Part shown: piece after piece, positions 23,196 to 32,090 of the stretch
Numbering within the stretch: the stretch's first letter is position 1
Layout: each line of letters begins with the position of its first letter
Source of the DNA: Ichthyophis bannanicus
Taxonomy: Eukaryota > Chordata > Amphibia > Gymnophiona > Ichthyophiidae
Reading direction: 5' to 3'
Assembly (NCBI GenBank): GCA_033557465.1
Contig: CM066034.1
Location: forward strand, 416,556,159-416,620,158
DNA length: 64,000 nucleotides
Translations under genes and position numbers: made by a program
The notes under the pieces: generated by a model
The model's input: only the letters and a program-made list of their open reading frames with translations
Databases searched by the model: none
What the model was told of the DNA's origin: nothing

Positions 23196-24604
23196 ATAAA
23201 TCTGATTTGTCTGACAAGACCTGCCTCTGGTGAATCAATGCTGCCTCAGATCCTGTAATCCGCTGGACTCCAGAAACCTCACTATTGTCTCTTTCAGCAG
23301 CGCTTTCAATAATTTACTCACCACTGAGGCTAAATTAACTGGCTTGTAGTTTTCAACCACATCCTTACTTCCGCTTTTGTGTAAAGGAGCCACAGGAGCC
23401 TCTCTCCAGTCCTTTGGTATCACTCCTGACTCCAATGAGGCATTGAAATGTCAGTCAGTGATGCTGCTAGAATGTCCCCCAAGTTCTCTCAGTATTCTCA
23501 GATATATTCCATCCAGTCCATTCACTTTGTCTATCTTTAGTTTAGTTAGATCTTCACGAGCCAGATCTTTTGAAAATTGTTCAAGATGCTCCTCACTTCT
23601 GTTCCTGTTTGTGGGTGTTTTCTGAGGTCCTGCTCTTTGTCCTTCATCTGTAAACACAGAAGAGAAATATTTGTTAAGCAATTCCGCTTTATCCCAATCA
23701 GCTTCTACATATTCTTCCCCTTCAGCCTTGAGTCTGACAATTGCACTTTTGCCCTTCATCCTCTCACTAACCTATCTGAAAAATGTCTTATCCCCCCCAT
23801 TTTATTGCATTGGCTATTTCCTCCTTTTTTTGAATATTTGCTTTCTTGACTACTTTCCTAGCTTCTCTAAGTTTTTCCAAATATAGATGCCTGTCTTCCT
23901 CTCTCTGTTATCTCTTGTATTTCATGAAGGCCTCCCTCTTTTTCTTCACCTTTTTAGCTACTTCTTTGGAAAATCATACCGGTCTCATGTTCCTTTTACC
24001 TTTATTTAGCATTTTAACAATAAGGTTGGTTGCCCTTAAAATATCCCCTTTCAGTTTTACCCACTGTTTTTCTACATCCCCCAGCTGTTCCCATCCCACT
24101 ATCAACTCCCTGAGGTATTGGCCCATCTTGGCAAAGTTAGTTTTCCTAAAGTCTAAGAACCTCACTTTTGAATGGATTCTAACAGCCTTAGTTTTAATAC
24201 TGAAACACACCATCTGGTGATCACTGGATGTAAAGTGATCTCCCACTATAACATCAGAAACACTTTCACCATTTGTAAGCACCAAGTCCAGTATGGCCCC
24301 TTCATGTGTGGAGTCTGTTACCAATTTCCTGAATAGTTCTCCTTGTAGAGAATCCAGGATCTCCTTAATTCTAGATGATACTGCAGCAGGAATGTGCCAA
24401 TCAACATCTGGCATATTGATTCCCCTATCAGTAGCACTTCCCCATGCCTAGCAATGCTGCGTATGTCTTCAATTAACTCTCCATCCACCTCTTCCTCTTG
24501 TGAGGAAGGTCTGTATATCATGCCAATGCAAATAGATTTCTCTTTCCCTCGTTCTAGTTTAACCCACAATGCCTCCTCTCTCCCTTTTAAGCTCTGTAGT
24601 TCGA
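23196..24604 (-). mobile_element. CR1 family B fragment (B1)
   Basis: Minus-strand endonuclease C-terminus and RT N-terminus: SSDHQMVCF at about 24210 (catalytic SDH), KIDKVNGLDGIYLRIL and the NYKPVNLASVVSK block at about 23330. It is broken by several frame changes. It ends inside the QHGF/SCLTNLI region at 23196, fused to family A; at its 5' side it is fused to a family-A fragment at 24604. Confidence 0.85.
23235..24569 (-). pseudogene. CR1 family B ORF2 remnants
   Basis: Four open pieces: 24569-24318 and 24414-23974 (endonuclease, including LDLVLTNGESVSDVIVGDHF), 23759-23451 (linker and GLDGIYLRIL) and 23435-23235 (ESGVIPKDWREAPVAPLHK). No continuous frame and no polymerase DD box in this fragment. 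Confidence 0.85.
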
Positions 24605-25032
24605 AACAATCGATCTACGTTTACCCGTTTCACTCTTTTCATTAATTTATAGATTTCTATCATATCTCCCCTCAGCCATCTCTTTTCCAGGTTAAAGAGC
24701 CCTAACCTTTTTAGATTTTCTTCATAGGGGTATCCTTCCATCCCCTTTACCATTTTGGTGGCTCTTCTCTGAACCTTTTCTAATAATGCTATATCCTTAC
24801 GGCGACTAGAATTTCATACAATATTCAAGGTGCGGTCTCACCATCGAATGATATAGAGGCATTATTATATCCTTTGTTTTATTTTCCATTCCTTTCTTTA
24901 TGATACCAAGCATTCTATTTGCTCTCTTGGCCACCGCTGCACACTGTGCGGAGGGTTTTAACATGTTATCCACAATGACGCCTAAATCTTTTTCCTGGGT
25001 GGTAGTTCCTATTGTGGAACCTAGCATCATGA
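24605..25032 (-). mobile_element. CR1 family A fragment (A3), truncated at both ends
   Basis: Minus-strand piece of ORF2 C-terminus matching about 11239-11665 of the full copy ([42 protein letters not shown]). It begins and ends inside the gene with no CR1 tail, and both borders are family B sequence. Confidence 0.88.
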
Positions 25033-25104
25033 GGACTCTTGTGAGGAAGGTCTGTATATCACGCCTATTCAAATAGATTTTTCGTTCCCTCTTTCTAGTT
25101 TCAA
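25031..25104 (-). mobile_element. CR1 family B fragment (B2), part beyond the L1-type insertion
   Basis: Continues the copy at 27160-27567 once the element at 25116-27148 is removed; similar to 24500-24566. The target duplication ccacagtgcct lies at its border. Confidence 0.85.
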
Positions 25105-25115
25105 CCACAGTGCCT
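25105..25115 (+). other. Target-site duplication ccacagtgcct, left
   Basis: Identical 11 bases occur at 27149-27159 right after the A-rich tail of the L1-type element. Confidence 0.88.
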
Positions 25116-25116
25116 G

Positions 25117-25604
25117 GAGTGTGTGCTTTACCTTTACTTTTGTTCCTGATTGGAGTGGAGTCGTTGCTCCGTCCCGTTGTGCACTGAAGGGCATGTGAGC
25201 AGAGCGGGCTATAAGATTCGAGCCCCCACCACAGCACTCTGAGTGTGTGTTTTACCTTTACTTTTGTTCCTGATTGGAGTGGAGTCGTTGCTCCGTCCCG
25301 GTGTGCACTGAGGGGCAAGTGAGCAGAGCGGGCTATAAGATTCAAGCCCCCACCGCGGCACTCTGAGTGTGTGCTTTACCTTTACTTTTGTTCCTGATTG
25401 GAGTGGAGTCGTTGCTCCGTCCCGGTGTGCACTGAGGGGCACGTGAGCAGAGCGGGCTATAAGATTCGAGCCCCCACCGTGGCACTCTGAGTGTGTGCTT
25501 TACCTTTACTTTTGTTCCTGATTGGAGTGGAGTCGTTGCTCCGTCCCGGTGTGCACTGAGGGGCACGTGAGCAGAGCGGGCTATAAGATTCGAGCCCCCA
25601 CCAT
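25117..25604 (+). repeat. Four 124-bp 5' monomers of the L1-type element
   Basis: Units start with gagtgtgtgc/t at 25117, 25241, 25365 and 25489, an exact 124-bp period. Each holds a gctataaga TATA-like motif and differs from its neighbours by a few bases. Tandem 5' monomers are the promoters of mouse L1, so a promoter role is likely. A long minus-strand open frame across the array is only a shadow of the repeat. Confidence 0.92.
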
Positions 25605-25740
25605 GGGACGCGCACCATGGGCGCGTGCCCGTGGGCGTGTGCTCCAAAGGGGCATGTCCAAAGGGGCAGGTCCCGCCCCTTTGGCGTCCCTTCGGAGCAC
25701 GTAGTAGCACCCGCCGTTTTGGACTGTGATATCTGCGTTT

Positions 25741-26784
25741 ATGGGGAAACGTAAGAAGAAACCTGCTTTATCATCTATGTCTTCTGGGAAAGCAGTTAAG
25801 GTGGTCGGCCTCATGGATAGTCACTTCAAATCCATGGTGTCTTCCCCTGCTGTTAAATCACTTTCAGAGTCCTCCATTTCCACAAGTCCTGCTTCTGGGG
25901 GATTGTCTCCTGAACCGCGTAGGGTTGTGTCCCCACCCAGCAGTGAGCTGCTACCTCAGGGTATAGGCTCCCCTCATAGTTTTGAGGATGGAAACTTACC
26001 CGGAATTGTTAAACTGCCTGATTCCTTCTTAAAGGTAAACTCTGTGGCTTCTACATTACCTCTTCCTTTTGATTTTTCCTCAACTACTGTTGTTCCTAAA
26101 CCTCCGAAAGATATATCTCTCCAGGATATTTGGCAGATTGTTTCTAGAACTGAGTTATCGTTGAATTCATCCCTGATGAAACTTTCTAAATTTACCCAAG
26201 AGACTGTGACTATGTTGACTGATCATCAGGACAGGTTAAGAAGTCTTGAAAATTCTAAAGTTAAAACTGATGGTCTAATTTCTTCAATTCAGGGAGTCTT
26301 GGTGTCCTCTGTCCAAGACTTCCTGATGTTGCACCATCATGATGAAATACTTGAGAATGCATTGCGAATGAAGAATCTCCATCTGTTAAATTTCCCCCGA
26401 ACTCACTACCTTTCTCCGAGTATTTTGTTTACTAAGTATTTGAAAGATGTATTAAAAATATCTGATCCAGACGCTATAATTCTATCTAAACTATACTATT
26501 TACCTGTTGGAGTCAGAGAAAATCAATTATTAGACTCGGAGTCAGGTGGTGGTGTTAACGGGGAAATGGATCATTTAACTGTACAGAGTTTAGATTTATC
26601 TGCTTTCTTGGAGACCTCTGTTGAGGAAATTCCTACTCGGGCTACTTTGCTTGTGACATTTTTGTTAGAAAAAGATAAGGAGTTGATTTTACGTTCTTAT
26701 TTTAAATTTCAACATGAGAAATTCTTTGGCCAGGCGATTCAGATTTTCCCAGATGTATGTCGTAGTACACAATTAAAAAGGTAA
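25741..26784 (+). CDS. L1 ORF1p-like RNA-binding protein, C-terminus cut by a stop
   Basis: From the ATG at 25741 (MGKRKKKPALSS), about 347 codons. Basic N-terminus, a Ser/Pro-rich stretch, a helical region (about residues 125-195, DIWQIVSRTELSL...FTQETVTMLTDHQDRLRSLEN) resembling the ORF1p coiled coil, then an RRM-like block (KNLHLLNFPRTHYLSPS) and a C-terminal domain start (QAIQIFPDVCRSTQ). ORF1p forms trimers on L1 RNA and is needed for transposition. The stop at 26782-26784 looks secondary because the same frame goes on with typical ORF1p C-terminal residues (AFLVLRSRVLVLGASF) to a second stop at about 26858. It lacks any ORF2 partner. Confidence 0.85.
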   Translation: MGKRKKKPALSSMSSGKAVKVVGLMDSHFKSMVSSPAVKSLSESSISTSPASGGLSPEPRRVVSPPSSELLPQGIGSPHSFEDGNLPGIVKLPDSFLKVNSVASTLPLPFDFSSTTVVPKPPKDISLQDIWQIVSRTELSLNSSLMKLSKFTQETVTMLTDHQDRLRSLENSKVKTDGLISSIQGVLVSSVQDFLMLHHHDEILENALRMKNLHLLNFPRTHYLSPSILFTKYLKDVLKISDPDAIILSKLYYLPVGVRENQLLDSESGGGVNGEMDHLTVQSLDLSAFLETSVEEIPTRATLLVTFLLEKDKELILRSYFKFQHEKFFGQAIQIFPDVCRSTQLKR

Positions 26785-27148
26785 GCTTTTCTTGTACTTC
26801 GATCTCGTGTTTTGGTGTTAGGGGCTTCCTTTGTGCTGAAATATCATGCAAATGTGTTGTAGCTTTTCAAGGTAAATCGTATATTTTCTTTGATTCATCA
26901 CAGTTGGAGACCTTTTTGAAGGGATCGATTTCGAAGTGATTTTAATTTCAGAGCTCTTGCCTAGTATGAAGGGGTCTGTTTAATTTCTGACAGCACTCTA
27001 TATCGGGGTATATTATTTACTTGTTTATTTCACACTCCATCTTGTGGGCTGGGAGTTTAATATATGCGTGGTATACTTATTGTATAATGATTGTTTATTT
27101 TCTTTGTTTTTCCTTAATAAAGAGGATTAAAATCGAAAAAAATAAAAC
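26785..27148 (+). other. 3' UTR and A-rich tail of the L1-type element
   Basis: Decayed end of ORF1, then non-coding sequence with aataaa at about 27116 and tail aatcgaaaaaaataaaa just before the target duplication. Confidence 0.8.
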
Positions 27149-27159
27149 CCACAGTGCCT
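27149..27159 (+). other. Target-site duplication ccacagtgcct, right
   Basis: Partner of 25105-25115. Confidence 0.88.
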
Positions 27160-27567
27160 CCTCTCTCCCTTTTAAGCTCTGTAGTTCCAAATCTTTTATA
27201 TTATTTTTTACATATAGTGCCATTCCTCCTCCCCTAATTCCTACCCTGTCCTTTCTGAATAAAGTATAGCCTAATATAGTTACATCTGAGTCATGGTTTT
27301 CTATGACCCATGTTTCTGTAACTGCCACTAAATCCAAGTCAGCCACTCCCATTTCAAGCTTCAACATCTGGGATCTTATTTCCCATGCTATGGGCATTTA
27401 TACATATCACTTTCCATATGTTTCCTCTTTTATCCATTTCCATAAAGGTATTTAATGTTTCACCTACCTGAGAGCTTTCACTTACCGGGGGGTGTTCTTC
27501 ACCCATCCCCAATGAATCTAGTTTAAAGCCCTCTTCAGTAGATTAGCCAGTCTGGTACTGAAGACAC
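27160..27567 (-). mobile_element. CR1 family B fragment (B2), endonuclease N-terminus
   Basis: Minus-strand open piece 27397-27095 carries LVAVTETWVIENHDSDV and RGGGMALYVKNNI, the start of the endonuclease domain. The downstream part of this copy continues beyond the L1-type element at 25031-25104. Borders the Penelope-like element at about 27567. Confidence 0.85.
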
Positions 27568-27643
27568 ATCAACCGAAACAGGGCCACGTCGTTCATCTTG
27601 ATCCTTGCGGTTTTATTGGGCTGCAAATATTATGATAAGCTAA
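27568..27643 (+). repeat. Left terminal repeat of PLE 1, outer part
   Basis: Matches 34433-34506; continues at 31002-31205 after the inserted DNA transposon. Confidence 0.9.
27641..27643 (+). other. Target-site duplication taa, left
   Basis: taa also follows the right end of the transposon at 30999-31001; the intact site (gataagctaagtgtttta) is seen once in the right terminal repeat at about 34491-34508. A 3-bp TWA duplication is characteristic of Harbinger. Confidence 0.92.
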
Positions 27644-27839
27644 GGGGTATGTTTACTAAACTGCGTTAGTGCAATTCGCGTTAGGAGCCGTGGTAGTGAC
27701 AGAAACCCCAAATAAGGACATGGGCGGTACATCGTTAACACTAACACGCGTTCCAAAAACTAACGAGCGTTACAGGGCGCCGTGGCGCGTTACTGCGCGT
27801 TAATCGTAAGAAGGCATACAGACACAAATCACTGAAACA

Positions 27840-27911
27840 GAGCTGTAGCACAATGGTTACTGTACTGACCGCTGTTACAGGCAGCATGGGTTCGAGTCCC
27901 CAGTGTGCCTA
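27840..27911 (+). repeat. tRNA-like sequence
   Basis: An A-box-like tgtagcacaatggtt and a B-box ggttcgagtcc at 27889-27899 with the correct spacing. The acceptor stem does not pair, so it is more likely a tRNA-derived repeat than a working tRNA gene. Confidence 0.6.
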
Positions 27912-28019
27912 ACGCAGAAGGCTGGCCCAGGCATCACCCTGTACATTACATAAGGAATGAGGAGGCATGTTTTTCTTTACGTTGAGTAGTGGTGTCAGAA
28001 ACACACCCTCGCAGTGTGC

Positions 28020-28110
28020 GTAGCCACGTACGTTGGTGCGTGCATGGCTGCGTGCGTGGCTGCGTGCGTTGGTGCGTGTGTACAATCGTGCATGGGTACG
28101 TGTGTTTTTA
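28020..28110 (+). repeat. Short tandem repeat of gtgcgtggct-like units
   Basis: Degenerate units of about 10-12 bp (tgcgtgcgt, ggctgcgtgc). Open frames here are repeat shadows. Confidence 0.75.
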
Positions 28111-28309
28111 CCAGCGTGGGCACCTTATATTACAGACTTTTTAGGGTGTCTTGCACCTATGCATTATGCTAACAGATGTACGTGTGATGGCCTATGGTTT
28201 ATCAGAGCCTGTGAGCAGGTGCTGGATTTTCCCAGGGTTGGATTGTGCCAGTTACACCCATGATGCACTGCACATGCAAATCAGCTGTCCACAGATACAC
28301 ACCATGGGG

Positions 28310-28402
28310 AATGCACCCCCACAGCACCTCGGCCTGGTAGGGGGAAGTGACCATGTGCACCCCCACAGTACCTCGGCCTGGTAGGGGGTACTGACCGTGT
28401 GT
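28310..28402 (+). repeat. Tandem duplication of ~48 bp
   Basis: gcacccccacag followed by acctcggcctggtagggg occurs twice, about 48 bp apart. Confidence 0.8.
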
Positions 28403-29788
28403 TGTACTGGCACAGAGTAGCTACACACCGTCACATTGTGCGGGTACTGTGCTCACCCTGAGGGTGCAGTGAGGCACCCAGCACCAGGTCCACAGCACCG
28501 GCCATGGCGCAGGTACAAAGCAGTGTTAATGTGTGAGATAGGTAGCTTCTGCAGAAACACCTTAGATATCTCTGTCTGTTTCAGTCAGGTGTAGCCCACA
28601 TGGACCCCTAGGTGGCCCATGTACCACCACCCCCCTCCCCCAGGGCCGAGGGTGGCAAACAGGGTCTCCTAACAATAGATCCACATTCTACCTCCCTGCA
28701 AAGGTGGCAGTAGAGGGGAACAGCAACCCCGGCCCTGCTGAGGAACAGACACCCCATAGGGCAGTCAATGCAGCTCTGTACACATCCATAACACAATAGC
28801 AGACAGACATTAGGCCTGGATATGCTAAGCTGCACCCCACCACTATCTGATATTCTCCTGCTGCTAGCCATCAGCCGCTGCACCCTGCAAGCCACTCCAT
28901 CAAGACACATACCAGCTGCAAACAGTCTGCTAGTTAGTCAATAGTGCATGTGCCCAGTGGAGATGCATGCACCCAGAACTGGGATGTCAGCATACACAGC
29001 AAGCAGATAAATCAGTGACTGGGCCCCAAAAGGAAACCCATATCTATCACATGAAAGAAATACTATATAGCACTATGGGGGTGCCTAGCCATGCTGTGGT
29101 CACTGCACAGTCAGGGTGAGAGTGATCTCTCAGCAGGACATACTGAGGTCACCCTGTCTGTGTAGGTGGTGGCCGGGCACTAAAATGTCCCAGTCAGTGC
29201 CCTATGCCCTGTGCAGATGCACCCTGGCCAGGCCACCCTATACCCATGCTACCTTGCTCCTCATTATGCACATTGGCAGCCCAATACTGGCAACATTGCT
29301 GGCAGTGTGGGCTGTGGAAGGTGTTTGCAGCCACCACACACTGGATAGACAGACAGCCACCCCCACACCTATGCCAGCATTGTGCTACTATAGAGGTGTT
29401 CAGCAGCCATACCCACCACACCAGTCCTGGGCACAGTACAGGCATGGATATGGTACGCAGTACTGTTGGGGGACACTCCCCAGGGTGGTAAACACTATCA
29501 GAGACCAGACCTGCAGCACACACCGCAGACATCAGAATGATTGTTATGGTGGAGCTCAATGAGCAAAATGTGCTTAACGTAGGAATTGATATCTGCTAGT
29601 TATCAGAGGAAACGTTTGATAGCTGTGTACCATATACCCATGTGTAGGGTGGCATTGCTAAGGTATGCAACTGCTAGTATTGGGAGATACAGGCAGGGCC
29701 CAATGTCCTGCCTCTCCAGGAGGCATTGGCCAATGGGGCCTGTGGGTGTGGGTGTGGGTGTCTGGCCCTGTTGGCTGCTGCTTTACGG

Positions 29789-29981
29789 CAGAGTTTCCCA
29801 ACTCCAGTCCTGGTGTTCCAAACACTGTTCGGCTTTTCATGCTGTCCCTCATAAATATGCATGAGCTACATCTGCATACCATGGGGGTGGTGCATAGATA
29901 TGCAGCACAGGCATCTTTATTAGAGGCAGCATGGAACCTGAATGGTGTGGGGCCCTCCAGGACTGCATTTGCGAGACTCTG
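29789..29981. mobile_element. hAT-like MITE
   Basis: Starts cagagtttcccaac and ends in gcgagactctg, an imperfect terminal inverted repeat. The interior has aatatgcatgagctacat, as in common vertebrate hAT-type MITEs with atgcatga cores. The flanking 8 bases are ctttacgg and ctctaggt, five of eight shared, fitting a decayed 8-bp hAT target duplication. Confidence 0.65.
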
Positions 29982-30129
29982 CTCTAGGTAATGCGCCTGT
30001 TTATGGTGTCTGTGTTTGGTGTGGTAAAATATAGGCGTATTAACCATGCGTATGTTCTCTGCAATAAAGGAGTGTCTTTACTATCACTGTTTAGTGGTGG
30101 GTAAAACTATGGGGACTGGGTTGGCAGGA

Positions 30130-30205
30130 GCCCCAGCTGGGATTTGAACCTGTGACCCTCTGGTCTTACAGGCACTGGCTGTGTCCGTTGCACCACACTG
30201 TGGCC
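30130..30205 (-). repeat. tRNA-like sequence, minus strand
   Basis: Minus-strand B-box ggttcaaatcc at 30140-30150 and A-box-like tggtgcaacgga near 30184-30195. It points toward the plus-strand tRNA-like unit at 27840. Probably a SINE head or tRNA relic. Confidence 0.55.
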
Positions 30206-30366
30206 ACAGAGACAGTGCAGTCCCTGGAGATTGGAAAACTGGCCTGACGAGTCAGAAACCCTGCTCTGCACAATTTTACTGTGGGCTCATTTACCTTGTA
30301 TGGAGACAAAAGTGCAAAGAAACCTCACAAAAAACCTCGAAAAAAGGGGCAAACACCCATAACCAA

Positions 30367-30547
30367 GCTGGGCAACAATGATATCATTGGGCAACATTGA
30401 AAAACACTCCCAGGAAAGCTCCAATAAAATGAAATGATTTTTGAAAGGGTCTAAGGAGCGTAGACCCTTCCAAACATCATTTCTTTTTTTTGGAGCTTTC
30501 CTGGGAGTGTTTTTTATTGTTGCCCATTGCTATGACTGTTGCCCAGC
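30367..30547. mobile_element. Fold-back MITE
   Basis: Two arms of about 80 bp facing each other: gctgggcaac and aaaacactcccaggaaagct on the left, their complements on the right, around a centre near gtctaaggagcgtagac. A few mismatches only. The family is unknown; the fold-back shape and location inside the Harbinger-type element suggest a late MITE insertion. Confidence 0.75.
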
Positions 30548-30874
30548 TGAATTTTAATTTTTACCATTTTTCTTGTGGTCATTTTAACGTTTTATTTGAT
30601 ATTTTGTTCTGTGCACATGTATCACACTGCTCACGTTTGTAGGTTTCCCCGGTTTTGCTGTACATTGCTGACGTAAATGGTTTCTCTTCCCTTTAATATG
30701 CCTTATCGACAGGTTTTCATTTGCGTTGGAATTGAGCTCTGAAATTCAGCACGTTAGTGTGAGGGGAGCCTCTCCCCGCCCACTCTCCGCCCATTGACCC
30801 CTTCTCTCCGCTCACTCTCCGCCTTCTGCGCTGTGTTAACGCGCCGCGGGGGTTTACGATCGTTAAATGCGGTT

Positions 30875-30964
30875 AACGCGCGTAATGTACGGTTAACGAT
30901 CGTTCGCACGTCAGAACGCGCGTTATGAAGTGCGAACGATCGTTAATCGTACATTACGCGCGTT
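30875..30964. repeat. Long hairpin at the right sub-terminus of the Harbinger element
   Basis: Arms of 35 bp (30875-30909 and 30930-30964) match with one mismatch around a 20-base loop. The arms contain ttaacgatcgtt and cgcgcgtaatgtac. It probably carries repeated transposase-binding sites. Confidence 0.9.
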
Positions 30965-30998
30965 ATTCAAGATTACCGCGGTTTAGTAAACATACCCC

Positions 30999-31001
30999 TA
31001 A
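30999..31001 (+). other. Target-site duplication taa, right
   Basis: Partner of 27641-27643. Confidence 0.92.
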
Positions 31002-31205
31002 GTGTTTTACAACATTGCATGTTTAAAATGATTAAAAGGAGCAGTCACAGCGAGTAGGAGGTTTTTGTTCCTCCCGCTTTTGTATGACTGTTCCGACAAA
31101 AAAGAAATTAAAAACAATATAATAAAGGGTTATAGGAGGTCTGTTGTACGCTAAAGTTTAGCATTATTTCTTTGATATTTTGCCTTGAGTGGGGGTTTTT
31201 GTTTA
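31002..31205 (+). repeat. Left terminal repeat of PLE 1, inner part
   Basis: Matches 34500-34706 closely (gtgttttacaacattgcatg onward). Confidence 0.92.
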
Positions 31206-31234
31206 AATTGATTTGTAATTTTGGAAACCCGAAT

Positions 31235-32090
31235 ATGGTTTCTGACGTCTTCGCATACACAGATGAACATCTTAAAAAATTGAGACAAGGACATTCTTTA
31301 TTTGAAGATTCCACTACTTCTAACCAAATACCATCGACGGTTCAGGAGTTAAAGGACATGCATAAGCGTTTAATTAGAGCGCAGCTTCATGGTTTGGCCA
31401 TGACTCAGTATCTCAAGTCCATGATAATACCTCATGGTCTACGGATGTATAAAGCCCCAAGACAGTATACAGATGATATGTCTTTTCTCACCAGATGGAA
31501 TGCGATTTTAAACAAATGCAGCTTTGATCTTATTGCATTGCTGGTGGAAAGGTCATCTCAAGAACAAGAAAAACTGATGGCTGAAACTGTGGTATTAAAA
31601 GAAAAAATTCTGGAAACTCAGGAGAGTCAGTCATTTCAGACACAATGGATGGAGGTAGCTAAACAGCTTGAGGCTTTCCGTGACCATGTGCGTGGTTTAA
31701 AGATTAAAAAATTCAAGCGGGACAAGTCGGATTACGATAATAATTGTGTGTATAAATGGATGTCTTTGATGGAGCAGTCTGGTGCAAACGTGTTACTTTT
31801 ACGACTAGTTCAGATGAGTCAACTGACACTGAGAGCACCGGACTGACACGACGTGAGGCTTTCCATTCTTGGGATTTTTCAGAGCCGGATCAAGGTTATT
31901 CCCGCCGTGGTTGTCGGTCCCATCGTCCATATAAACAGGATTTTTGGGAGGGCCCCGACACTCGGTCCAGGACCAAAAGTCAGTTGTCCTCAACTTATCA
32001 GGCCAATTATTAACATCATCTCAGTTAGAGGTGTTAGAATTCGGTCTTTCTTACGTGCTAGTTCCAAGATATGCCAACTTTGAGGTTTGA
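31235..32090 (+). pseudogene. PLE 1 N-terminal region, broken
   Basis: Open frame from an ATG at about 31235 (MVSDVFAYTDEHLKKLRQG) to 31846. It is mostly helical, with heptad-like segments around EQEKLMAETVVLKEKIL. A different frame then carries an Arg/Ser-rich stretch to about 32013. Upstream N-terminal regions of this type precede the RT in Penelope-like elements; the function of this part is not known to me. Confidence 0.65.

Larger units (their letters stand above)
25116..27148 (+). mobile_element. L1-type element with ORF1 only (HAL1-like)
   Basis: Order: four 124-bp monomers, a GC-rich leader, an L1 ORF1-type gene, about 360 bp of 3' UTR, aataaa and an A-rich tail, all within an 11-bp target duplication. 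The 5' end therefore looks complete and ORF2 is absent. Half-L1 (HAL1) elements of mammals have the same layout and rely on L1 enzymes in trans. A second, older copy of the same design is at 38380-40319. Confidence 0.87.
27644..30998. mobile_element. Harbinger-type DNA transposon, non-autonomous
   Basis: 3355 bp with terminal inverted repeats ggggtatgtttactaaac (27644-27661) and its complement (30981-30998), extended by a further gcg after one mismatch, and a taa target duplication. The sub-terminal regions are packed with cgtta and cgcg motifs. I found no transposase frame; inside are a tRNA-like unit at each side, a hAT-like MITE, a fold-back element and a long hairpin, so it is a non-autonomous element that has collected other insertions. 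Confidence 0.9.

Noticed and set aside
24561..24604. ~42-bp repeat shared with 27149-27191, first read as a long target duplication
   Set aside because: Better explained as two independent CR1 B copies; the true L1-type duplication is the 11-bp ccacagtgcct.
25342..25710. 122-codon minus-strand frame with repeated HRDGATTPLQSGTKVKVKH motif
   Set aside because: Repeat shadow: it runs through the 124-bp monomers in the direction opposite to the L1-type gene.
27840..27911. Functional tRNA gene
   Set aside because: A and B boxes are present but acceptor stem and anticodon arm do not fold well.
29116..29562. 148-codon plus and 121-codon minus overlapping frames inside the Harbinger element
   Set aside because: No transposase or SANT motif; cysteine and tryptophan pattern looks like GC-biased non-coding sequence.
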